From Desulfosarcina widdelii (GTDB lineage: Bacteria > Desulfobacterota > Desulfobacteria > Desulfobacterales > Desulfosarcinaceae), in the NCBI RefSeq assembly GCF_009688965.1, contig NZ_AP021875.1, positions 1,984,001 to 2,048,000 on the forward strand: 64,000 nucleotides of DNA, read 5' to 3'. Each line of letters opens with the position of its first letter. Positions within the stretch are counted from its first letter, which is position 1. The notes under the pieces were generated by a model. That model saw only the letters and a list, made by a program, of their open reading frames with translations. It did not search any database and was not told the DNA's origin. A program made the translations under genes and the position numbers. This document shows, one piece after another, positions 41,651-48,503 of the stretch.

Positions 41651-43351
41651 GGGTTTCCTGAATTAAAGATAAACACTTGAAATACTATACATTTTATGGT
41701 ATTGAGGATCGAGCTAAATGCAAATATAACCACGCTTTACCCCTCAAAACCCTTGCACTTTTCTCGGTCCTATCATGTATCGACATAATCAAAAGCAGCT
41801 GGAATTCGAAACTTTCGAATTGCCTTTCGGCGGAAAACTGCGAAGCGACAATCGCTGGGTGAAATTAGCCAAGTTTATTCCATGGGGTCAGTTCGAACCG
41901 GCCTACAGTAAATCGTTGACCAACTCCGGTTTGGGCCCTCCGGCCAAATCGGTAAGAGTCGCCTTGGGCGCCCTGATTATCAAGGAGCGCTTGGGAACCA
42001 GCGATGAAGAGACGGTAGAACAGATCCGGGAAAATCCGTATCTCCAATACTTTTTAGGCTACAAGGCCTATGAGGACGAAAAGCCCTTTGATCCGTCCCT
42101 GTTCGTATACTTCCGCAAGCGGTTTGGCAAAAAGATGCTGGCCAAGATCAATGAGTCGATTGCCCGCAAGGCACTTGAACAAGAAAAACAATCGAAAGAC
42201 CGTTCCCAAACCAAAAATGACGATGATTCCACGCCTACAGGTGGAGGTAGTGAAAACCAGGGCAAATTACTTCTGGATGCCACATGTACCCCCGCGGATA
42301 TTACTTTCCCAACCGACCTCAAGTTGTTGAATACCGCCCGGGAGAAGAGTGAAGGGATCATTGATATCCTACACAGTCCATTCAAGGGGAAATATCCCAA
42401 ACCGCGTACCTACCGTAAGTTAGCCCGCAAAGCGTTTCTATCTGCAGCCAAAAGCAAAAGATTGTCAAAGAGCAAGAGGCGTAAGGCCATTCGGAAACAG
42501 TTGGGATATCTCAAGCGCAACTTGAAAAGCATAACCAAGCTATCCCAACGAACGCCGCTAACGAAGCTCAGTCCCCGTCAGTACAAAGAGCTGCTGGTCA
42601 TTCACGAAGTCTATCGCCAGCAGCAATGGATGTATGACCAGCATGAAAATCGTATCGATGATCGCATCGTCAGCATCAGCCAACCCCATGTGCGTCCGAT
42701 CAAACGGGGTAAGGCCGGTGCGGCTACCGAATTTGGTGCCAAGATATCGGTCAGTCTCATCAATGGCATTTCATTCGTGGACCGCATCAGTTGGGATGCC
42801 TTCAATGAATCCGGGGATCTGATCGATCAGATCAAGGCATTTCGAAAACGATTTGGGCACTATCCGGCATCGGTTCATGTGGATCGGATTTACCGTAACC
42901 AAGATAATCGCCGGTTCTGCAAGAAACATGGAATCCGCCTTTCGGGTCCCCCGCTGGGCCGGCCACCGGCCGCTGTCGAGATACAGAAAGAGATCAAAAA
43001 GCAGGTCCGTCAGGATGAGCTCGATCGGATCCCGATCGAGGGAAAGTTCGGCCAGGGCAAGCGGCGCTTCAGTCTATCCAGAATCATGTGTAAGCTGGCA
43101 GTGACATCCGAGACGGCGATCGCGGTATCCTTCATCGTCATGAACTTGGAGAAATGGCTGAAAGGCCTTTCTTCTCTCTTTTTTACTTCCTCGTTGCTGT
43201 TCATGGTCCATATCAGAGTGCTTCAGAGACGATTTAACGGGCTTTTGGGTCGATTAGTCGGTAAATATTTTCAGGCTAAAATGCACCTGTCACTGTTGAG
43301 AGGGTGAATTTACCCATGCTAATGCGGCATCTTTACTAATTCAGGAAGCCC
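41651..43351 (+). mobile_element. Insertion sequence, 1.7 kb, with 6-bp target duplication
   Basis: Terminal inverted repeats: left GGGTTTCCTGAATTA (from 41651), right end reading inward GGGCTTCCTGAATTAG (to 43351), one mismatch in the first 15. TATTTA flanks both ends (41645-41650 and 43352-43357), a clean 6-bp direct duplication. One transposase gene fills the element. The insertion lies between the synthetase promoter and the 3' end of the acyl-CoA dehydrogenase gene. Confidence 0.88.
41775..43307 (+). CDS. IS5-like DDE transposase
   Basis: 510 residues. N-terminal domain with KSVRVALGALIIKERLGTSDEETVEQIRENPYLQYFLG is widespread in IS5-superfamily transposases. Candidate catalytic residues: Asp in LLDATCTPADITFPTD, Asp in VHVDRIYRN, and Glu in IPIEGKFGQGKRR. 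A basic linker of about 50 residues (near 215-265) lies between the first and second. No frameshift or stop; the element could be active. The family assignment beyond the DDE fold is from memory of similar proteins. Confidence 0.88.
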   Translation: MYRHNQKQLEFETFELPFGGKLRSDNRWVKLAKFIPWGQFEPAYSKSLTNSGLGPPAKSVRVALGALIIKERLGTSDEETVEQIRENPYLQYFLGYKAYEDEKPFDPSLFVYFRKRFGKKMLAKINESIARKALEQEKQSKDRSQTKNDDDSTPTGGGSENQGKLLLDATCTPADITFPTDLKLLNTAREKSEGIIDILHSPFKGKYPKPRTYRKLARKAFLSAAKSKRLSKSKRRKAIRKQLGYLKRNLKSITKLSQRTPLTKLSPRQYKELLVIHEVYRQQQWMYDQHENRIDDRIVSISQPHVRPIKRGKAGAATEFGAKISVSLINGISFVDRISWDAFNESGDLIDQIKAFRKRFGHYPASVHVDRIYRNQDNRRFCKKHGIRLSGPPLGRPPAAVEIQKEIKKQVRQDELDRIPIEGKFGQGKRRFSLSRIMCKLAVTSETAIAVSFIVMNLEKWLKGLSSLFFTSSLLFMVHIRVLQRRFNGLLGRLVGKYFQAKMHLSLLRG

Positions 43352-43510
43352 TATTTATGAATAGTATTCAATAAAATTTCAGCGGTTTTTGCGCAGCAGA
43401 AAATCGATTGGCTGTATGTTAAGCCGGCAATATCGCTCTATTGCCCACCGAAACTTATATTTTAACCGTTCAGGCTGCATACGCACTCAAGCAGGGGATC
43501 GGGTTGTCAG

Positions 43511-43552
43511 TTTTTTTGTCTAATAGAAGCAGGCAGCCTCATGACTGCCTGC
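43511..43552 (-). terminator. Intrinsic terminator after the 572-residue acyl-CoA dehydrogenase gene
   Basis: Reading the minus strand, GCAGGCAG (43552-43545) pairs with CTGCCTGC (43536-43529), with an 8-base loop, followed by TTCTATT and a short A/C run. The stem is perfect. It lies 15 bases after the stop codon at 43567. Confidence 0.75.
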
Positions 43553-43566
43553 GGAACAGATCAGCC

Positions 43567-45285
43567 TTACTTGGGCATGGAAAACACATCGTTGAGAGGT
43601 TCGACATCTTCTGTCCATACCGCATTCCATTCCTCAATATCGATAACCGGTGTGGTTCCCACAATCTCTTTGAGATATGAAATTTGTTGGTCGTTCATGG
43701 GATATTTGGAAATCTGATCCAAGGCGTAAGCTGCCATATCGGATACATATAACCCGAAAAGCTGGTTAACGGTCCTCTTATGAATATCGTTGTTGTTTGC
43801 ACCTTCGAGAATTAGCTGACCGTAAACGACCACTACAAGCATATGGCCGAGGTTAAGCATATAATCCATCTGTCTTTTGAGTGCTTTTTCAATGGGGCAC
43901 TCCAGAAATAATTTTTCTAAAATTTCGACCTGTTTGTAGAGTTGAGCAACGTTGGGCATATCCAGATATTTTTTATAGGTTTTGCTGTAATCATTAAACT
44001 GGATCGATGCGATGCTTCCATATGTCTGATTAAAAAGGTTGTTGTCATCACAAAGGTCCACTCGGACGGGAATATCGGGATATTCTTTATGGTTGCTGAA
44101 AAAGCTTTGAATACACTTGATAACAAGGCTCATATTCACATGCGCCGTTCCTTCTAATCGTGGCGGCCCCTGGATATCTCTTGTTGCCGTTTCGGTATAG
44201 GTATCTTTTTCGAAAGCCTTGGCCGAAGCGGCATCGAGGATGTTGGTCATCACCTTAACGCCTTCAAGGCCCGTCTTCATTTTAACGATCGGATTATAAA
44301 GAAGATATCTTCTGTCTTCGGATGAGCTGCACCGAAAGTAATCGCAAGCTCTGTAAACATACAGACGCATTCCGAGAAGACGCAGGTACGCTTCTGAATA
44401 GAAACGGCGGATATGAACCATATCGGTAACTTTTTTACCGTAGAGAATACGGTTATATGAATGACGCAGGGATTCATAGAAAGAGTGCGTGCAGATACCG
44501 ATAGGTGAAACGCCAACCATGAACTTGCCGATATTGATAGCGGCCAGGGCTTCTTCCCATGCTTTCTTACCGAAAGCGTAAACATCCTCTTTAGGAACGG
44601 GATAGTCTACAAGACGATATTCGCCGACATAGCCTGATCCATAAGTTGACGTTCGAATTCTTTTAACATCGTTATAATGCGGATGCTGTGAATCCGCAGC
44701 AAACATCACCCACTCATCCACGGTATCCTTAATTTTCGCAAATGTCGTTGTGATGGCGACGTTTGAAAAACCGATGTAATATTTGGAGCCGTCAGCACGA
44801 TAATTGCCGTCCGGCAATTCCGAAATACACATTTCGTTCGAGTACAGGTCGGCGCCGTGCTCCTTTTCTGAAATACCATAGGCGAAGATACGGCCTTCTT
44901 TAAGTTTTTGCGCGGCCCATTTCTGAACCTTTTTGTTCGTTCCCATCCAGATGGGAGCAAGACCGAGCATGGTGACTTGGAATGGATAGCGGTTGCCGAT
45001 CCCATAGAAAGCGAGAAGTTCGTTGAACTCGGTAATCCGTCTTAAATCGAAATAAGAGTTTTCGTCACCGTGTTCCTTAGGCGTAAGCAGACGGGCAAAA
45101 ATTTGATTCTTCGCCTGAAATTTCAGCATGTCATAACAGACTTTATAGTCCGCGTCATCCTCGTTGAGGTTGTCCAAGCCTTTGTCTTCATAGTACTTTA
45201 TGACTGACCTGAACATCTCCTTCGTTTCGTCATCATGATGTTCACCGGCATAGGTCTGTGGATTTAAGAGATAATTGGCCCCCAT
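43567..45285 (-). CDS. Long acyl-CoA dehydrogenase-family protein (572 residues)
   Basis: About 190 residues longer than normal acyl-CoA dehydrogenases. SEKEHGADLYSNEMCISELPDGNYRADGSKYYIGFSNVAITTTFAKI is the beta-domain flavin site; RDIQGPPRLEGTAHVNMSL corresponds to the C-terminal R-x-EGT motif. The extra C-terminal region (about 425-572) is helical, as in acyl-CoA oxidases and the ACAD variants of Desulfobacterota. No substrate is inferable. Preceded by a 187-bp spacer after the flavoenzyme gene and closed by a terminator; probably co-regulated with the island. Confidence 0.8.
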   Translation of the reverse strand: MGANYLLNPQTYAGEHHDDETKEMFRSVIKYYEDKGLDNLNEDDADYKVCYDMLKFQAKNQIFARLLTPKEHGDENSYFDLRRITEFNELLAFYGIGNRYPFQVTMLGLAPIWMGTNKKVQKWAAQKLKEGRIFAYGISEKEHGADLYSNEMCISELPDGNYRADGSKYYIGFSNVAITTTFAKIKDTVDEWVMFAADSQHPHYNDVKRIRTSTYGSGYVGEYRLVDYPVPKEDVYAFGKKAWEEALAAINIGKFMVGVSPIGICTHSFYESLRHSYNRILYGKKVTDMVHIRRFYSEAYLRLLGMRLYVYRACDYFRCSSSEDRRYLLYNPIVKMKTGLEGVKVMTNILDAASAKAFEKDTYTETATRDIQGPPRLEGTAHVNMSLVIKCIQSFFSNHKEYPDIPVRVDLCDDNNLFNQTYGSIASIQFNDYSKTYKKYLDMPNVAQLYKQVEILEKLFLECPIEKALKRQMDYMLNLGHMLVVVVYGQLILEGANNNDIHKRTVNQLFGLYVSDMAAYALDQISKYPMNDQQISYLKEIVGTTPVIDIEEWNAVWTEDVEPLNDVFSMPK

Positions 45286-45472
45286 ATCGTTCCTCCTTTA
45301 AATTCATGGCTTATGCGGAAAACCATCATGCATTTTTATTTCTTTGAGATTGGCAATAATGGTTTACTCATTAGCGTTTGGTAAAAATGTCAGTTCTTGC
45401 CTATCCTCTTTTTCTGCCGGTAAATTTTGACTTGTTTTTTATTTCAGTGTGTTTGGGAAAGCGTTCAAACTT

Positions 45473-46615
45473 CTATAAAAGATAACATCTAAGCCCCTCT
45501 TCCTCTCGAAGCGTTTCCAGGCATTGATTGCAGGAGATGCAACTCGCCCTTTCACTGCCACCGTTAAGCCAGCGATTGGGGAGATCGGGTTCGCGGATCA
45601 ACGGCCGGCTCAATGCAACAAGGTCGGCATCGCCGCAGCAGACGATTTCATCCATTAACGACGGTGTTTTCATTCCACCGACGAGGATGATCTTCGCCCT
45701 TTGCATTTTTTGTCGGAAGGCTCTGGCGAACCTGCGGTGATATGCTTCATCAGCGACAGTTCCAATCCGCTTACGGGCCTCTGGAATCCGTTCCGCCCGC
45801 CAGCCAATGTCTTCGGGATCCCGGGTAATCGTTTCCCACATGCCACTGCTGATCTCCAGAGCGGCATAACCGGATTCCTCGAAAATTTCTCCGAGTTCGA
45901 GCGCCTCGGCAAGCTCAATGCCTGATTCCAAAAAATCGCAGGCATTCATTTTAACCAACACAGGAAAATCCATGCCAATTAGGTCTTTGGCCTGCCGAAT
46001 GATCTCTGTCATAATCCGGGCCCGATTCTCCGTTTTCCCTCCAAACTGATCTTTCCTGTGGTTGGTATGGGGCGAGAGGAAAGAACTCAACAACCAGCCG
46101 TGCGCGGCATGAACCTGAACAGCGTCGAAGCCGGCTCGCTTCGCGTAACCAATGGCAGCAGCACTTTTTTCGATAAAGGCTTCGATCTCATGGCTTTTCA
46201 TCTCACGCGGCATTCTTTCAGTAAAAGGCTCAAGAATGGGCGATGGTGCAACCGGTTGACGATCGACGGTGGCAGGCAACTGCCTGCCGGTATGACCGAT
46301 CTGCAATGCCACCTTACAGTCATTGCCGACCCCATGAATCGTTTCGGGTATCTGTTTTATGGTTTCCAGGCAGTCTGCACGGTCGACAGCGATCGTACGA
46401 GGCAGCTTCCCATCCTCTTCAGGGTACGTCAAACCGGTTATGATCAACCCTACGCCCCCGTTGGCCAACCTTTTGTAAAAATCGAAATAAAGTTGTGTCG
46501 GTTTGCCATCCGGATCGGCCTTGGCTTCGTATGTCGCCGAACGGACGAGTCGATTTTTCAATGACATCGAACCTATCATGGTAGGCGAAAATAGATGAGT
46601 AAACTGGGTGGCCAC
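45473..46615 (-). CDS. Old-yellow-enzyme-family NADH:flavin oxidoreductase, barrel only
   Basis: 380 residues starting at GTG 46615 (AGGA about ten bases upstream). FMN barrel: LFSPTMIGSMSLKNRLVRSATYEAKAD, HAAHGWLLSSFLSPHTNHRKDQFGGKTENRARIM, ILVGGMKTP. The C-terminus has C-x2-C-x2-C-x11-C (residues about 361-378) fitting the [4Fe-4S] site of 2,4-dienoyl-CoA reductases and related OYE enzymes, but the following FAD/NAD(P)H domain is absent. It could reduce a conjugated C=C with electrons from another protein. Preceded by operator site 3. Confidence 0.85.
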   Translation of the reverse strand: MATQFTHLFSPTMIGSMSLKNRLVRSATYEAKADPDGKPTQLYFDFYKRLANGGVGLIITGLTYPEEDGKLPRTIAVDRADCLETIKQIPETIHGVGNDCKVALQIGHTGRQLPATVDRQPVAPSPILEPFTERMPREMKSHEIEAFIEKSAAAIGYAKRAGFDAVQVHAAHGWLLSSFLSPHTNHRKDQFGGKTENRARIMTEIIRQAKDLIGMDFPVLVKMNACDFLESGIELAEALELGEIFEESGYAALEISSGMWETITRDPEDIGWRAERIPEARKRIGTVADEAYHRRFARAFRQKMQRAKIILVGGMKTPSLMDEIVCCGDADLVALSRPLIREPDLPNRWLNGGSERASCISCNQCLETLREEEGLRCYLL

Positions 46616-46692
46616 AATAGTTAATTCCTGTGAAAAGAGAAGTATTTATCAGTTTTTCCGTCACAGCGTGCAGCGCAGCAACGATGCGTCCC

Positions 46693-46795
46693 TGCTCTTA
46701 CAACGTTACGACCCTAACATTTTTCAGGCTGCCAACCATGTGTTCCATATTGGATCGGACAGGAAGCGCTCTGTTCATGGAAAGCTTTTTTTCAC
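46693..46795 (-). pseudogene. 3' remnant of a duplicated gntR gene
   Basis: On the minus strand this encodes SNMEHMVGSLKNV, matching the end of the intact regulator (SGMEHMIDSLKNGRV). The DNA from 46706 to 46752 is about 80 percent identical to 47106-47152. The rest of the gene is missing; the fragment ends 8 bases before operator site 3. It marks the left copy of an old tandem duplication. Confidence 0.8.
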
Positions 46796-46802
46796 GTAAA
46801 AT

Positions 46803-46855
46803 ATTTTATAAAATTTTTTGTAAACATTGCTAAGTTATTATTGAAGGCTTGTCAA
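46803..46855 (-). promoter_or_regulatory. Operator site 3 upstream of the flavoenzyme gene
   Basis: Core ATTTTATAAAAT at 46803-46814. A TTGACA on the minus strand (46855-46850) lies 35 bases upstream of it, further than at sites 1 and 2, and no good -10 is evident, so this copy may be partly decayed. In the duplicated unit it is the equivalent of site 4. Confidence 0.5.
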
Positions 46856-47004
46856 GACAAATCTTGAAAACCTTCTACGTATCCTCTATTTTTCGTTTGA
46901 GTTACAAATAGTTAAATCATTCCTGATAAAAAATGGGGAGGGGAAGGAAGGTGACGACATGTTTCTCTCATGTGCGCATGGCGTGAAACAATTTTGTCGT
47001 AAAG
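46856..47004. other. Non-coding spacer inside the duplicated region
   Basis: No gene seen. TTGTCAAG at 46849-46856 is shared with the regions right of sites 2 and 4 (TGTCAAG at 41609 and 47876), consistent with common ancestry of promoter regions. The remaining sequence is AT-rich then G-rich (GGGGAGGGGAAGGAAGG near 46934) with no recognisable function. Confidence 0.35.
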
Positions 47005-47086
47005 TTGGGAAGGCGTTTGAGCTTCTATAAATGATGACAATCGCTGCTATAATCCGGGCTTGATTGTCCGTTGTCCCTCCAGATTG
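47005..47086 (-). pseudogene. Remnant of a duplicated old-yellow-enzyme gene
   Basis: On the minus strand 47086-47044 encodes QSGGTTDNQARII, matching QFGGKTENRARIM of the intact flavoenzyme. The stretch 47005-47043 matches the 3' end of that gene and its downstream bases (GGGAAGGCGTTTGAGCTTCTATAAA against GGGAAAGCGTTCAAACTTCTATAAA at 45457 onward). The middle and 5' parts are deleted. It lies directly behind the intact gntR gene, the position its partner would have had. Confidence 0.78.
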
Positions 47087-47089
47087 AAT

Positions 47090-47800
47090 TTACAAGGACA
47101 CCACCCTACCGTTTTTCAGACTGTCAATCATATGTTCCATACCGGATCGAATGTGTTCACGAACGAGTTGAATGGTTTTTTTTTCATCCTTTTTGCTAAG
47201 ATACTGCAACATATCCCGATGGTCTTTTATTATTTTTTTAATCCGCTCTTCAGAAACGTATTCCGCTCTGTACTTTAAATAGATACGTTCCATAACCGTC
47301 TCGAGAAGATCGACCATGACCTGATTTCCTGATGCCTTGGCTATCGTCAAGTGGAAAGAGGCATCTGTCAGCATCATTTTTCTCCGATTCGTCGGTACCG
47401 TACTGTCCTTTTGAAGCCGAAACGACTCTCGAATCGCTTCAACTTTATCTGCAGTTAATTTATTGATCGAAATCGGAATCAAATAAACCTCTAACGCCTC
47501 TCTTGCCTGATATAGTTGCCTGGCCTCGGTTTCGGTTATTTCAGCAACGAAAAAGCCCTTGTTCTGCTCATATCGGACCAGTTTTGCATTTTCCAACCGG
47601 TGTAATGCCTGCAGCAAGGGGGTCGTGCTCACATTTAACTGCCGGGCCAAGTCCTGAAGGATCAGTTTCTGCCCGGGAGAAAGATCCTGATTGTACATCA
47701 TGGTCTTTATCTGGGTATAAAGCGTCTCAATGGATTTTCTTTTGGAAGGGCCTTTTTTCCGGGGTTTGCTCTGGGATTCTACGGTTGCAGTTGCTCTCAT
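47090..47800 (-). CDS. GntR-family regulator, FCD (FadR) subfamily
   Basis: 236 residues. Winged helix about residues 20-95 (IKTMMYNQDLSPGQKLILQDLARQLNVSTTPLLQALHRLENAKLVRYEQNKGFFV); FCD ligand domain 100-230 with metal/ligand residues in TDASFHLTIAKASGN, KDHRDML and REHIRSGMEHM. FadR-type proteins respond to organic acids or acyl-CoA and usually repress. The N-terminal 20 residues are basic. It heads the 34-kb catabolic run on the same strand and lies 36 bases behind operator site 4, so autoregulation and control of the island are likely. Confidence 0.92.
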   Translation of the reverse strand: MRATATVESQSKPRKKGPSKRKSIETLYTQIKTMMYNQDLSPGQKLILQDLARQLNVSTTPLLQALHRLENAKLVRYEQNKGFFVAEITETEARQLYQAREALEVYLIPISINKLTADKVEAIRESFRLQKDSTVPTNRRKMMLTDASFHLTIAKASGNQVMVDLLETVMERIYLKYRAEYVSEERIKKIIKDHRDMLQYLSKKDEKKTIQLVREHIRSGMEHMIDSLKNGRVVSL

Positions 47801-47835
47801 TGCTCGTTCACCTGATTAAATATCATTTATAATAT

Positions 47836-47881
47836 ATTTTATAAAATTTGATAAATGCGCAAAAAATGGACCACCTGTCAA
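47836..47881 (-). promoter_or_regulatory. Operator site 4 upstream of gntR
   Basis: Core ATTTTATAAAAT at 47836-47847, 35 bases before the gntR start codon; TTGACA on the minus strand at 47881-47876. AATATATTTTATAAAATTT is identical here and at site 1. Autoregulatory position. Confidence 0.6.
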
Positions 47882-47988
47882 GCCGAATTATTGAATTGTA
47901 AAAATTCAGTCTGAACCTGTGCAGCCTGATTTTGCCGTTTGTCAGGTAAAAAACTTGATTTAGCCATAGATCATTTTTAGATTGGACG

Positions 47989-48297
47989 TTACTTCACTTT
48001 TCCGCCGGCCTCATGAAACCGCTGCGTGATTGTGTCGGTCAGTTCAGCGGCGGTATCGAGCAACTCGGCCACGGCATCCTGACCGTTTTCACGGGACTGG
48101 GCGGCCCACTTGCGGTAATCCTCGGCGTGATGATCGTTGTGCTGGATCCAATGGTCCAGTAATTTGACGAGCTTTTCCGGAAAAGATAGCGCCCCGTGGC
48201 TGTGGGTGTGGGTGTGATCGTGGTCATGGTCATGGTGGTGATCGTGATCGTGGTGATGATGATCGTGTCCGTGGTCGTGATCATGGTGGTGGGACAT
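47989..48297 (-). CDS. His/Asp-rich small metal-binding protein
   Basis: 102 residues from the ATG at 48297, which is better placed behind AGGAG than the ATG two codons upstream (48303). Residues 1-33 are almost only His and Asp, a tail able to bind Ni, Zn or Co. The second half (LSFPEKLVKLLDHWIQHNDHHAEDYRKWAAQSRENGQDAVAELLDTAAELTD) is a compact helical domain found in small metal-related proteins, with WIQHNDHHAEDYRKWA conserved in my recollection of homologues in archaea and Desulfobacterota. Candidate metal storage or chaperone. A promoter is visible upstream. Confidence 0.75.
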   Translation of the reverse strand: MSHHHDHDHGHDHHHHDHDHHHDHDHDHTHTHSHGALSFPEKLVKLLDHWIQHNDHHAEDYRKWAAQSRENGQDAVAELLDTAAELTDTITQRFHEAGGKVK

Positions 48298-48365
48298 TTG
48301 CATTCTCCTGTGCGCTTGGGTGAATCGCCGAATCCAGCCTGCCGTCCTTTTTTCTCAGCTTACAC

Positions 48366-48394
48366 AATTTATGCCCCCGCGATCCCGAAGTCAA
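48366..48394 (-). promoter_or_regulatory. Promoter of the His-rich gene
   Basis: On the minus strand TTGACT (48394-48389), 17-bp spacer, TAAATT (48371-48366), about 70 bases before the start codon. No Fur- or NikR-like operator was recognised. Confidence 0.5.
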
Positions 48395-48503
48395 CCACCC
48401 GATGTCGCGGTTTTTTCAATCCGCTCTTGCCTATGAGAGCGATGGCAGCTAAAACCGAAACCATCGGCAAGGCACCGCTTCTATACAACGGATCTGGGAC
48501 ACG

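Noticed and set aside
48196-48300. Low-complexity tract as a CRISPR or tandem repeat
   Set aside because: It is the reverse complement of His/Asp codons of the His-rich protein; unit lengths are irregular codons, not spaced repeats.
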